DNA from: G965216255 sp965216255
GTDB lineage: Bacteria > Bacteroidota > Rhodothermia > Rhodothermales > Bin80
NCBI GenBank assembly: GCA_965216255.1
Contig: OZ244148.1
Location: 1,860,001 to 1,924,000, forward strand
DNA: 64,000 bases
Direction of reading: 5' to 3'
Shown one piece after another: positions 18,550 through 28,242 of the stretch. The notes beneath the pieces are model-generated. The model ran no database searches. It saw only the letters and a list, made by a program, of their open reading frames with translations, and was not told the origin of the DNA. The position numbers were made by a program, and so were the translations under genes. Position 1 is the stretch's first letter. The number at the start of each line of letters is the position of its first letter.

Positions 18550-20199
18550 ATGGCAGAGATCAACGTCGCGTCGATGATCGTACTGTTTACTCCGCTTGAC
18601 TGGTTCTGGGTAGGAAACTTTCTTCTGCTCATGCTTGGCAGCGGTGTCCTGTTCTATCGATTGGGCAAGCGCTCCGCATCTGATTTCTTCCTCGCGGGAC
18701 GCGGTCTGCCCTGGTGGTTGCCAGCTTCTAGCGTGTATGCCACGCATACGGCTACGGATACTCCGATGTGGATCACGGGTGTGATCTATCAGCACGGGAT
18801 GGCGGGAATCTGGTATACGTTTTTCTCTGCCTGAGGCGCCATTAGTTCGTTCGTGTCGACGCGCATCTTCCGCCGATCTCTGGCCTATACGCAGGCGGAA
18901 TGGAACGTAATCCGCTTTTCTGGCCTCGGATCTGAGCTCTTGCGGGGGTGGATGGCCGGCTGGCAGGTCTTCATGAATATGTTCGTACTGGGGTGGGTCG
19001 GCATAGCCATGGGCAAGATCTGCGAATTCCTGTTCGGCTGGCCCACATGGATTGGACTTATAAGCTTTTCGCTGGTCTGTGCCATATACGTGCTGGCGGC
19101 CGGTTACTGGGGCGTGGTGATGGCCGATTTTCAGCAGGGGCTTATCGCGTTCCTCGTAATAATCATTGTCTCTTTCTGGGGCATCTCCGTCGCCGGCGGC
19201 CCTGCCGGCATCATAGACTAACTGGCCGCACTGGGTGAACTTGACCGTATCAATCCTTTCGCCTTTAGCGGTTGGTGGTCGGGGTCCTTTCCCGCAGCAT
19301 GGTTTATGACCATGCTGTTTATAGCCATCCTCGGTGGCTTCGGCATGGGCACAAGTATTGACTGGTACGTGGAGGCCCAGCGCATTCAGTCAGCCCGCAG
19401 CGTCCGCGACGCGAGCTATAGCATCTGGTGGGGAACGCTCCTGGGACTGGTCCGCAACTCCGTCTGGGCCGTGTCTATACTCGCATTCTTTGTGCTATTC
19501 CCGGGCATTACTGCAACGGAAGAGTACGAGATGGGATGGTTCCGCCTTGGCTTTGATTACCTGCCCGCCGGCATGCTCGGCTTCTTCTTCGCCGCTATCC
19601 TGGCCATCCATCTGTCCACGATATCCTCACACCTGAATCTGGGTGCGCTGTACGCTACGCGCGACCTGTACCAGCACTACGTGAACCCGCAGGCCAGCCA
19701 GAAGAAGCTGATTCAGGTAGGCCGCATTTCCACGGCTATCCTCCTCATAGGCTCTTTCTTCTACGGCCTCATGATGGAAGATATTACCTCCTGGCTCATC
19801 TTTGCACTCTGGATCATGGCCGCAGGCATCTGGCTCCCGAACATACTACAGGTGGTATGGTGGCGCTTTAATGCGTGGGGATACCTCTCGGCTTGGATAG
19901 CCAACCTGGGCTTCAGTTGGCTGGTAGTGTGGATATTGCCGTATCTGGGCGTGATTCCGGACCTGCTGGATTACCAGCAATTCTGGCTGCTCATGCTGCT
20001 GGGTGCCCTGGTGTCTATTCCGATCACCCTTATAACGAAACCGGAAAACATGGACCACCTGGTGCGCTACTACGTCATGTCCCGCCCCATAGGCTGGTGG
20101 GGGCCCGTCCGGCGTGAAGCGCAGCGACGCGGACTGATCACTTCGGCCGGAGATCTTGCCCAGCTTAGCAAGGAAGCACTTCGGACGGGCGATTTCTAA
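18550..20199 (+). pseudogene. sodium:solute symporter (SSS family), interrupted by two in-frame stops
   Basis: One reading frame of about 550 codons encodes a multi-helix SSS transporter, starting with small TM1 FWVGNFLLLMLGSG, then FFLAGRGLPWWLPASSVYAT (the SSS signature). It is stopped by TGA at 18832-18834 in FFSA-stop-GAI (a Trp is usual here) and by TAA at 19219-19221. No frameshift is needed to join the three parts, so the damage is just two point mutations. Its position after the AGE epimerase makes a sugar or sialic-acid-like substrate likely. Three small membrane proteins follow. Natural read-through cannot be excluded but is unlikely. Confidence 0.85.
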
Positions 20200-20259
20200 A
20201 GGGCTTATGGTATCTAGCGCATACAATAATTCCCATTTTTAACCCCAATAGAGGCGGTT

Positions 20260-20568
20260 ATGCCACTGATTCGACGAACATGGACGGCGGCCGAGGCCGA
20301 TGAGTGGACCAGGGAGGACTGGATCACGATATTCATTTCACCGATATGCTACATTATGATGACCCTTGGAGTAGCCTTGAGCATCCTCCTGCTCTGGGAG
20401 GGGTTCGTGCTGCTCATTGGCAGCATCATTCTTACAGCGGCCATGCACTGGATCATTGATCCAAAACTCAAGGCCGTCTCGGCGGATTACGAAACCAAGC
20501 AACAGGATTATTTGCGCACGCTGGAAGACAACGTCCGGTGGCACCACACCGAAGGGGACGAAGCATGA
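20260..20568 (+). CDS. small membrane protein downstream of the symporter
   Basis: This 102-residue protein has two predicted membrane segments (about 28-46, ISPICYIMMTLGVALSILLL, and 49-66, FVLLIGSIILTAAMHWI) with charged N- and C-terminal tails (EADEWTREDW at the start; NVRWHHTEGDEA at the end). A GAGGCGG ribosome-binding site precedes the ATG. I do not recognise a named family. Its stop overlaps the start of the next gene (ATGA). Together with the two following mini-proteins it probably assists the broken SSS transporter, as small accessory subunits do for several SSS symporters (inference). Confidence 0.75.
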   Translation: MPLIRRTWTAAEADEWTREDWITIFISPICYIMMTLGVALSILLLWEGFVLLIGSIILTAAMHWIIDPKLKAVSADYETKQQDYLRTLEDNVRWHHTEGDEA

Positions 20569-20681
20569 ACCAGGGCCTAGCGACGGTCATCGGCATGACG
20601 ATTGCCTACGCCGCGTCCTTTCTCGGACTGGTCCTGGCGTGGCGCTCCTATAACAGGCATCACAAGAAAGGCCGATCATGA
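20565..20681 (+). CDS. 38-residue membrane mini-protein
   Basis: ATG overlaps the previous stop (ATGA at 20565). The product is a single hydrophobic helix (about 7-26: TVIGMTIAYAASFLGLVLAW) followed by a basic tail RSYNRHHKKGRS, so the tail should face the cytoplasm. Its own stop overlaps the start of the third small gene (ATGA at 20678). It is too short for routine gene callers. The double four-base overlaps are the main evidence that it is translated. Confidence 0.65.
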   Translation: MNQGLATVIGMTIAYAASFLGLVLAWRSYNRHHKKGRS

Positions 20682-20803
20682 CGACGGCACTAGTACAAGT
20701 ACTTGCCAGCCTGGTGTGGGGGATTGTGGTGCCCGCGCTGATTTTCGTCATAGCCTTTGTTGTAACAATGCTGTTGTACCGCCATTTCTCGAAGCAGATC
20801 TGA
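20678..20803 (+). CDS. 41-residue membrane mini-protein
   Basis: It begins in the overlap with the preceding mini-gene and encodes MTTALVQVLASLVWGIVVPA followed by a second hydrophobic run (LIFVIAFVVTMLLY) and the tail RHFSKQI. It is one long or two short membrane helices. It is the last gene of a four-gene chain after the AGE epimerase and symporter. An IS1634 remnant begins 24 bp after its stop, so anything that originally followed has been lost. Confidence 0.6.
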   Translation: MTTALVQVLASLVWGIVVPALIFVIAFVVTMLLYRHFSKQI

Positions 20804-20826
20804 CGGCGGATCCATGGCCCTGGCGA

Positions 20827-21231
20827 TTTCTTGTGCATGCTGGCCTATTACGTGGAATGGCACATGAAGCAGCGTCTGGCTCCGATACTCTTTGCCGAAG
20901 ATGACCCGGAAGGCAAGAAGGCTACCCGTCGTAGTATCATCCATGCAGCAGGGCGTTCGCCCTCGGCAGAGCAGAAAGCCCGCTCGAAACGGACGCAGGA
21001 CGGACACAAGGCATTGAGCAATGCCGTCCTCACGGCGCATCTGGGCGCGCTATGAGGGCATCAGGTAGAGCCCCTGATCGGCAAGAAGCGCGTCTCCTTT
21101 ACGATGCTTGGAGAGATGACCGACCTCTTGGCCCGCGCCTTTGCGCTGCTGAGAGTGAAGGTCCGGTAGCGCCTGTACCCAGCAAAGTACATTCCGCGGA
21201 TAAGATCTTCTTTAACATGGAGCCATCAATG
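20827..21231 (+). pseudogene. IS1634-family transposase, C-terminal remnant
   Basis: It opens in mid-protein at LCMLAYYVEWHMKQRLAPIL and continues RSPSAEQKARSKRTQDGHKA, then TGA at 21053-21055 where the other remnant (8326) has TGC, then EPLIGKKRVSFTMLGEMTD. Homology with the 8326 copy ends shortly after the transposase stop, in the element's 3' end. The start of the remnant abuts the mini-protein cluster. It is probably the product of an IS insertion followed by deletion. Confidence 0.75.
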
Positions 21232-21294
21232 GCCTCAGGTGTTTAGGCTCATCGTCCGATACTCCTCATTAATATGGGCATACATTCCCATATA

Positions 21295-22081
21295 GTGCCT
21301 GGCCGAAAAAGAATCGATCTAAATGAGTGTTGATGAAATGACCTTCATTATAGCTTTGGTTGGAGGTACGTGGGGAGCATTATTACGAAGACGAGGCATT
21401 TACGAGACCTTAATAGGTTTGCATCCCCACTTGGGCCGCCCATTCTACCTTCCTTCCTACTTTCAAATCTTCGGCCCAATTCGTATCTTTCACCCGATTC
21501 ATGCCCCATTTTACCATTACAAGGGGCATTTCGCACCAACATTCGAATCATTCGCATGAGATCCGTCAGAGAACCGCAGTTTTCGTTAGGACAGCCCTCC
21601 ATTGCTGATATCCAGATCGATCCCAAGAGCCGCGACGACATCCCAGCCATTCTGCTCGGACTGCAGGCCCTCTACACCCATCTTCCTACACGCTCCAAGA
21701 TTTTCGATCTGCTCCGTGCCCATTTTGCTAACCTGGCCGACCTGGACCGAGGCCGGCCCGAAATGGACTTCTGGAGCATATTCGTGCTGGCCATCCTGAA
21801 GCAGGGACTCGGCTGTGACTTTGATCGGTTGACGTATTTGGTCAATCACATGGATATCGTGCGCCAGATGCTGGGGTTGGATGACCAGATGGGTGATCGT
21901 GTCATCTTCCAGAGGCAGACCATCATCGACTATATTTCGAGGCTGACGCCGGAGCTGTTGGATGAGGTCAATCAGGTCGTAGTGGCCTATGGGCACTAGG
22001 AAATGGGTGCTGCGGAGGAGTTGTCTACACAGGCAGAATCTTTTGTTGTGGAGACCGACGTACACTGACCGACCGATGTTC
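21295..22081 (+). mobile_element. IS-A copy 3, right part missing
   Basis: The left end GTGCCTGGCCGAAAAAGAAT is the same as in copy 1, preceded by ATATA. The leader and transposase start are recognisable but more diverged than copies 1 and 2 are from each other. Homology stops at 22081, exactly where the 3' end of a group II intron begins on the opposite strand. The missing right half of the IS is not found on the far side of the intron remnant, so a rearrangement followed. Confidence 0.82.
21556..22081 (+). pseudogene. IS-A transposase copy 3, truncated
   Basis: From MRSVREPQFSLGQPSIADIQ the frame stays open through RGRPEMDFWSIFVLAILKQG, HMDIVRQMLGLDDQMGDRVI and LTPELLDEVNQVVVAYGH, then meets TAG at 21997-21999 where copy 2 has CAG. 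It lacks the one-base deletion that breaks copies 1 and 2 after AHxANLA, so it shows the correct N-terminal frame of the family. The catalytic C-terminal half is gone. Confidence 0.8.
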
Positions 22082-22384
22082 GTAGAGTCGGCGGGCGGCG
22101 CGCCACTCCGAAGAGCGCGTTTCCGCCCGCCGCTCACCGAACCAGGGTATGCGGTTTTCCCGCACCCGGCTCTCCAGGCGGATCATGCCTCTCGCACGCA
22201 GACAACGGCGTCGCCCCATGGGGCCTCTCCTGTTCAAAGACTTGCACGGTCCCTGTTTCCACTCCATGCCTTGAGTCCGTTGGTCATCAGGCCTGTTTAC
22301 GCCCTGATAACACCCCGTGGCGTGCCTAGCATTCCACATGGCTCCTTCACTTTCGCATGTGATGCCGCCGAAGTCTCCGACCAT
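22082..22384 (-). ncRNA. group II intron 3' remnant with domains V and VI
   Basis: Bases 22139-22172 on the reverse strand form a 34-nt domain V. The sequence starts GAGCCGGGTGCGGG, has an A-rich GAAA-type loop and ends CCCTGGTTC. It pairs as an 8-9 bp lower helix with the AGC triad, a bulge, and a short upper helix. Domain VI follows with the perfect stem GGCGGGCGG/CCGCCCGCC and a bulged A between CCG and CTC, 6 nt before the putative 3' end CTCTAC at 22082. The 3' exon is IS-A copy 3. No reverse-transcriptase ORF or 5' end is present, so the remnant cannot move and cannot splice by itself. Confidence 0.65.
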
Positions 22385-22407
22385 GTACCGGCTAGTAGGT
22401 CTCTGCC

Positions 22408-22758
22408 AATGCCGACAGCCTAACCTTTGCCATTGAGGTGATTGCGCCGACGCATGCGCCCGCCCCCGAGGACATCCCGGCCGAATTCGCCGTGAACGGC
22501 AACTATCCCAATCCCTTCCGGCACTCCACGCGCCTCGTGTTCGATCTTCCCTGGCCGGCCCACGTGGCGATGGAAGTGCTGGACTTGACGGGCCGGCGCG
22601 TGCTCACGCTGCCAGCAGCAGCGTTTGCCCCCGGACGCAATCGCACGATCGAGTTGAGCGGGACCGCAATGTCCTCGGGACTGTACCTGTATCGCGTGCA
22701 TGCGTCGTCGCCGGAGGGCAATGCCGTGCACGCGGGGCACCTCGTTCGCATCCGGTGA
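22408..22758 (+). pseudogene. detached C-terminal T9SS sorting domain of a subtilase
   Basis: It encodes only the last about 115 residues of a protein nearly identical to the C-terminus of the LRR-subtilase at 28243: VNGNYPNPFRHSTRLVFDLP through YRVHASSPEGNAVHAGHLVR and the stop. The upstream protease and LRR parts are missing, replaced by the group II intron remnant. It is the left edge of a duplicated block and has no start of its own. Confidence 0.85.
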
Positions 22759-23124
22759 GATAAGGCCCGTTTCGCGCGCCTCTGACGCGTTGTGATGCCG
22801 CCCGCCTCCAGCGTCACAAGATGCTTCTCCCCTACCCTGTCTGCTTCCGAGATGATCTGCGCTCAGCGCTCCTTGCAGGAGGATCTGGCAGCCCGCATGG
22901 TCAGCATGGTGACAGGAAATTGCGGGTCGCAGTATTCCGCGGCTCCAGCCAACATGTAGTCGGCCCGGTTTCACGTGCGCGGCGGAGCGGAGCCTCCACC
23001 GGCCAAAGACCGCCTCCGGGGTGATCCCATGTGCGTGCCCGGTGCGTGGATGGGCAGATGCACGGGCACCAGACCAACATCTGTTGCCGCTAGGCGTTAC
23101 GAAAATGATGGGATTTACGCTAGC
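22408..23124 (+). repeat. 717-bp direct repeat, copy 1 (copy 2 at 31806-32524)
   Basis: This block covers the T9SS tail and about 365 bp of following non-coding DNA, and is nearly identical to 31806-32524 (only scattered single-base differences). It ends at GTTTACGCTAGC or its one-base variant, 21 bp before the TonB receptor start. With 24576-25886 versus 32864-35952 it shows that the subtilase-TonB-lipoprotein region was duplicated in tandem about 9-10 kb apart. Confidence 0.9.
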
Positions 23125-23144
23125 ATGCGTCAGTAAGCAGGCAT

Positions 23145-25397
23145 GTGCGAGGCCCACTCATCCTTCTGGTCATGCTCACCGTGGCGCTGGTACAGGGCGC
23201 CTTTGGCCAAGGGGCCCAGGTACGGGGGTTTGTGTCAGACGCTGCGAATGGCGAGGCGCTCGTACCGGTCAACATCATCCTGGAAGACGAACGCGGAGAC
23301 CTGCGCGGTGCAGCAACAGACAATGACGGCATCTATAGCATTACCCCGATTCCTGCTGGCCGCTACATCTTCCGAGCCTCGTTTATTGGCTACCGGCCCT
23401 ATGTAGACACCCTGCAGCTTAGAGCTGGCCAGCGGATCACGCTGAATTTCGTGCCGGAGGAAAATGCCGCTGTATTGGAAGAAGTTGTAGTAGAAGGAGA
23501 GCTGGAAACCGGGGCAGCCAACGTTACGGCCGGGCTCCAGATTGTGCGCCCCCAAGACATAGAAGTCATTCCCGCGCCTGACATTTCGGGAGATTTGGCA
23601 AGCTTCCTAACGGCGCTGCCCGGCGTCGTTACCCTGGGGGACCGAGGCGGCCAATTTTTTATTCGAGGCGGTGAGCCGTCCCACAGCCTTACCATGATTG
23701 ATGGCATGTATGTCCATCAGCCGTTTCACATCCTAGGGTTCTATTCCGCGTTCCCATCCGATATTATCCATCAGGCCGACATCCATACGGCGGGGTATGG
23801 CGGCCCTTATACCGGGCGCATCTCTTCCGTTATCGACATCCTGTCCCGCAACGGCAACAAACACCACTATGCTGGCACTGCCTCAGCGTCTCCATTTGTA
23901 AGTGCGCTCCAGTTCGAAGGACCGCTGATTCGCGAGCGCGCCTCCTTCATGACCTCCATTCGGCAAAGCGTCATAGAGCAGGCGGCAGAACGATACGTCT
24001 CCCAGGAAATGCCCTACACGTTCGGAGACGCATTCCTGAAGGCCCATGCCATCACAAGCCATAACAGCCAGCTGTCCATCAGCGCCCTGCATACCTACGA
24101 CCGGGGCACCATCGGTCTTCAGTCAGAAGACCGTATTCTGGAAACCGTTGGGTGGCGCAATTCGGCGGTTGGGCTGCGGTATGTCGTACTGCCCCGGGCA
24201 CTTCCCTTCGTAGCCGAAATACAGCTTTCCTATTCCCGTCTCGAAACCGAACAGGGGCCAGCCGAAGATCCGGTGCGCTGATCCAAGATCGAGGGCTATC
24301 ATTACGCGGCGAACATGACCAGCTTCTACCGCCGGACTCAGTGGAAATGGGGGCTGTATTGGCGGGCCCCGGAAATTCGCTCGGAACTAGGTGGCGCGTT
24401 CCAAAACCTGGCAGTAGGCCTGAGCCGTCGCCACAAGGCAGGGCTGTATCTGGAGCCTGACTTCAATATTACCTCGCAGCTACGGGCACGAACCACCCTG
24501 ACCGCAGAAATATTCCCGGGACAGAGGAAGCGATCCATATTTGAACCCCGCTTCCGGCTCATTTGGGAGACCAGACGGCACGAAGCGAGTCTTGCCGCGG
24601 GAGTCTATCACCAGGAGGTATTTGGAGTCAATGACCGGAGGGACGCTACCAATGTCTTCACCGCCTGGCGCTCGGCTCAGGAACAAGACCTATCCCGTGC
24701 ACTGCACGCCCTCGCAGGCTACCGCTATAGCCCGACGCCAGGGCTCACGCTCTCGGTTGAGGGATTCTACAAACGGCTCCGTGACCTTTTTATCGCAGAG
24801 TGGACCTCATTCCCACGATTTACCACACGCCTCCAGCGCGCAGACGGCCGTGTTATCGGTCTTGATGCCCGCGTTGAACTGCGGCGGCGACGCTTCTACG
24901 GCTACGCTAACTACGGCGTGGCATCGGTTCGCTATGTGGCGAAGGAGCCCAATGTCCAGTTGTGGTTCGGTGTCGATCGCCTTCGATTCCGCCCGCCACA
25001 CGACCGGAGACATCAACTCAATATCGTGGGCAACACGCAGATTCGTGATTTCGATATCAGCATCCGATGGAATTTTGGCTCGGACCGTCCGTATACCCGT
25101 GTTTACGGTTTTGATGGTTTCGTACTGCTGGACGGAGTACAGAATTTGTTTTCCGTAGAGGACGACCAACGGGTCATCTACGAGCGTCCATTCGGCGGTA
25201 TTCTTCCAACGTACCACCGGCTGGACGTGCCTATAGAACGCAGGGTCGAGTTTGATCGCGTTGCTCTGGTGACCCAGCTCGGAGCCATCAACCTGTACGG
25301 CCGCCGCAATCTATTCGCGTTTGACCTCTTTACGATCGAGCGGAACTACCAGCTCCCGATTGTGCCCACTATCGGACTTCGAATCGAGGTAAACTGA
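23145..25397 (+). pseudogene. TonB-dependent receptor with carboxypeptidase-like domain, single in-frame TGA
   Basis: The gene has 750 codons in one frame, with GTG start. Signal peptide about 1-21 (ILLVMLTVALVQGAFGQ); carboxypeptidase-like regulatory domain about 22-112 (VRGFVSDAANGEALVPVNII); plug about 125-235 (LPGVVTLGDRGGQFFIRGGE, MIDGMYVHQPFHILGFYSAF); then the beta-barrel to GLRIEVN. TGA at 24279-24281 (codon 379) falls in the barrel; CGA is one transition away. A half receptor would not form a barrel. The C-terminal half is duplicated at 32864. The stop overlaps the lipoprotein start (TGATG). The likely cargo is peptide or protein fragments, from the protease and dipeptidase context. 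Confidence 0.88.
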
Positions 25398-25894
25398 TGG
25401 GGAACAGCCCACACGAACATCTGCCCTTAGACATGCGCCGGGGCCTGAGGCTGCTTCTGGCTGCAGCCTTCATGACCACCGGATGCGCCGAATCCGTGGA
25501 TACGCGCCTTCGCATAGACTATCCGTATTCGGTCTATGGCCTAATCAATCCGAAGCTCGATACCCACGCCGTCCGCGTCTTCGAAATCAAGACCGAGATA
25601 CGGCTGATTCGACCAGACCCCATAGACGCCGACGTCAGCACGACAGAGCTACACTCGGGCAAGCACGGCCAATGGCGGGACTCGGTCATTCATTTGGCCG
25701 ACGGAGACTATCGGCACGCATACTGGGCCTCGTTTGCGGCACTGCCGGGCGAGTCATACCGCCTGGAGGTACGGCGATCAGACGATGAAGTCACGAGCGC
25801 CGTGACAACCGTGCCGCCGCTCGTCGAGCTTGAGGTGCTGGAGCCCGACACGCTGCATCCGCGCGAAGCGCTCATGCCGGTACTTAGTGATTGA
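25397..25894 (+). pseudogene. DUF4249-like lipoprotein, truncated by IS-B
   Basis: The signal reads MRRGLRLLLAAAFMTTGCAE (from the second Met), with a good lipobox (TTGC). The mature part matches the intact copy at 35458 almost residue for residue: PYSVYGLINPKLDTHAVRVF through REALMPVL. After GGTACTTA the reading runs into the end of an IS-B fragment and stops two codons later, so the C-terminal 150 residues are lost. It is coupled to the receptor by a TGATG junction. Unlike the 35458 copy it keeps Gly at the -1 lipobox position. Confidence 0.88.
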
Positions 25895-26461
25895 CCGAAT
25901 ACTCTCTTTTTTCGGCCTCGAATGCACAGGCACGGTCGTTTTTTGAGTTCGTTGACGGTCCGCTTCGAGTGTTTCGGCCATGCTGGCGTCTCTTGCGTGC
26001 GCGCACGGACAGTTCGCGGCTCGAAGGGCGTTGTGTTCCTATCGGGAGGGCATACGTGTCCCTTGGGGCCTGCGATTGGGACCTTTCTGCGAGGTGGTAG
26101 CGGGCCTACGCCGCGCGCTTTCGCCGACGCTTTATTCGTGCCCGTTCCTGGGCGCGCACCAGGCAACCCAGCCGGTGCACGTTGACTGCCAGCACGGACA
26201 GGCTCACCATCAGCGCGAAGTTCTCCGGACTCTTCTGCCGCACCAGCGCACCGCCCCGAAGTCCGAAATTGGCCAGACACGACTCGACGGCCGGGTGCTG
26301 CCGCCGCGCTGCCTTGAACGCAGGCGCGCGCTCCCGCGCACGCTCCGCCAGAGAAAGCTTGCCCTTCTTCGGAAGCGCATTGAGCGCCAGCCGAGCATCC
26401 AATGCTTCTCGATTCTTCAAGCTATGAAAGCCCCGGTCAAAACTGCACGCATTAAACTCCG
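25887..26461 (-). mobile_element. IS-B fragment (transposase C-terminus and right end)
   Basis: The outer end GTGATTGACCGAATACTC matches the right end of the full IS-B at 34968. The reverse strand encodes the last about 119 residues of its transposase: AEFNACSFDRGFHSLKNREA, then RRQHPAVESCLANFGLRGG, then NFALMVSLSVLAVNVHRLG. Here the reading frame past LRGGA is intact, whereas it is broken in the 33199 copy. The fragment is cut at about 26461 by the IS30 element. The preceding bases TACTTA fit the 6-bp target type seen for IS-B (TAACTA). Confidence 0.85.
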
Positions 26462-26469
26462 CCAATTAA

Positions 26470-27860
26470 AGTCCGAAGTGCAATAACTGTAGACAAGGTA
26501 GTATGCCCCTGAGTAGAGACAGAAGATAGCACAGGCAACGCGGAAAACGAGCTTCTTCGGAGGGAGGGCGGAGCCCGACCGGAGAAGAAGCTGCTTGCTG
26601 GCCGAAGAAATTCGCGCTCCTTGACCTTTGAGGCAGCCAATGCCGACGCGCGAGCATGGCTCTTCCCCTGCGTGTAGGCACGCATGATGTCACCCGAACA
26701 TGGTACAATGGTCTATGGGTCTTTCTGGCGACGACCCGACTCAGACCATGGACGCGGAGGCTGCCACGCCCTCTAGTGCAGGAAGGAAAACCTCCGCCGG
26801 CGTGCGGTAGGCCAAGCATCGGCGCGGACGGTTGTTCAATTGCGCTTGCACCCGCCTCACCGCTGCCGGTTCAACCGTGTGAAAGTCGGTTGCCTTCGGG
26901 AAGTACTCTCGCACCAGGCCGTTGGTGTGCTCGTTCAGACCACGCTCCCAGGAGTGGTATGGCCTCGCAAAGTAAAACGATGCGGAAAGCGCGCTGGCGA
27001 TCTGGCGATGATGAGCGAACTCCTTGCCATTGTCCGCCGTGATAGTAAGTACCCGGTCCTTTACCGGACTGAGACAACCTATGATCGCATGGCGGACCCC
27101 GATCGCAGCCTTTGACGCAACGTGCTCAAGAAACGTGAATTTCGAGGCGCGATCGACCATGGATACCAGTGCTCCCTGTTGTTTCGCCCCGATGATCGTA
27201 TCAACCTCCCAGTCGCCTATCCGCGTCTTCTGCTCTACAATGGGATCACGTTCGCTGATGTCTACACGGTGCGGTATCAGGCCGCGCCCAGCACCGCTCT
27301 TGTTACGCCTGTTGTACCGCTTACCACGGCGACGCAGCAGCTTGTACAACGATCCGCCAGCCGCTCGGTCCGCCCAGCTATGCCTGTAAATCCATGTGGT
27401 GCTTACCGAAACGACACCATCACGACGAAGTCGACCCGAGACCTGCTCTGGACTCCAGTGCAGGGCGAGCTTCTCACGCACAAGAGACCACATCGCTTCA
27501 GTCATCTTCCGTGGACGCAACGATGCCTTCCTCCGCCGCCCGCTGGCCAAGCGGGTAGCCTGTTGATACCGGTAGCCCCTACCTCCGCTGTTGCGATGCA
27601 ACTCCCGGCTGATCGTCGATGGCGAGCGACCCAACTGTCGCGCAATCTCGCGCAGCGAATCAGCTCGCTTCCTCAATGCGTGAATCTGGCACCTTTCCTC
27701 ATAGGAAAGATGATGATAGCCCGTCGCCATTTGATACCCTCCAATGATGTCTTAACGGAGCGTACCGGCATCATCTCGCTCACATGTAATCAGCGTGATG
27801 AATACGCGCTTGCTAGCGCGCTGTCATCCAAATCAAGTGTTGCACTTCGTTGTTAAATGG
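26470..27860 (-). mobile_element. IS30-family insertion sequence
   Basis: One intact IS30 transposase lies between imperfect inverted sequences: GAAGTGCAATAACTG at the left (about 26476) and GAAGTGCAACACTTG read from the right (about 27850), 12 of 15 bases matching. The element sits directly against the IS-B fragment and probably truncated it. Borders are estimated to within about 20 bp. About 270 bp between the left end and the transposase gene are non-coding. Confidence 0.6.
26741..27730 (-). CDS. IS30-family transposase
   Basis: The protein has 329 residues and is intact. The N-terminal HTH_38 DNA-binding region is HLSYEERCQIHALRKRADSL ... SPSTISRELHRN. The integrase core has Asp177 (GDWEVDTIIG), Asp233 (ITADNGKEFAHH) and Glu267 (GLNEHTNGLVREYFPK), the complete IS30 DDE triad. 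The C-terminus has LNNRPRRCLAYRTPAEVF. Length and motifs are normal, so this is the only element in the window that looks able to move on its own. Confidence 0.95.
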   Translation of the reverse strand: MATGYHHLSYEERCQIHALRKRADSLREIARQLGRSPSTISRELHRNSGGRGYRYQQATRLASGRRRKASLRPRKMTEAMWSLVREKLALHWSPEQVSGRLRRDGVVSVSTTWIYRHSWADRAAGGSLYKLLRRRGKRYNRRNKSGAGRGLIPHRVDISERDPIVEQKTRIGDWEVDTIIGAKQQGALVSMVDRASKFTFLEHVASKAAIGVRHAIIGCLSPVKDRVLTITADNGKEFAHHRQIASALSASFYFARPYHSWERGLNEHTNGLVREYFPKATDFHTVEPAAVRRVQAQLNNRPRRCLAYRTPAEVFLPALEGVAASASMV

Positions 27861-27876
27861 GCCTGCCTTATCTTTG
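27850..27876 (+). promoter_or_regulatory. candidate Bacteroidota-type promoter
   Basis: TATCTTTG at 27869-27876 matches the Bacteroidota -7 consensus TAnnTTTG, with a TTG 16 bases upstream at the edge of the IS30. It points toward the LRR-subtilase gene, 367 bp away. The rest of 27731-28242 shows no gene. A match this short can occur by chance. Confidence 0.3.
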
Positions 27877-28242
27877 TCGCGGCATTATTAATACTTCGTT
27901 AACAATACGTGGCAATGCCAAGCCGGGGCGTGCGGGACAGTCTTTATCTGTTGCAAGACTGCGCTTCACGCTGGTTTCAAGCGGCACGGGGCCAAGGCTC
28001 AAGGCCCGGAACAACTCGCGCGGATGCCAGTTCGGTTCGCCAGCGTCGCTGCTCCCTTAAAGAGCGGGCAAACGCGTTGGGATTTGCACGGCCGGCGCAC
28101 GTATGTGCCACTGGTAACCCGCCTCCTCCGGTACGCTTCGTAGAGTCGAATTCGCCGCGTCTCCGTCTAGCAGCCGAAGCCCGGACACACATTTCAAGCG
28201 AATCGCCGCAACCGCAGGCAGCACGCTTCCCACCTACGCCGC

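Noticed and set aside
22821..23326. Small forward ORFs between the T9SS tail and the TonB receptor
   Set aside because: They have no motif, overlap each other in different frames, and lie in the non-coding half of the duplicated block.
18832..24281. Recoding of TGA as Trp or another amino acid
   Set aside because: TGA ends several clearly intact genes in the window (for example the lipoprotein at 36396 and the VCBS protein at 56400), and the interrupting stops also include TAA and TAG.
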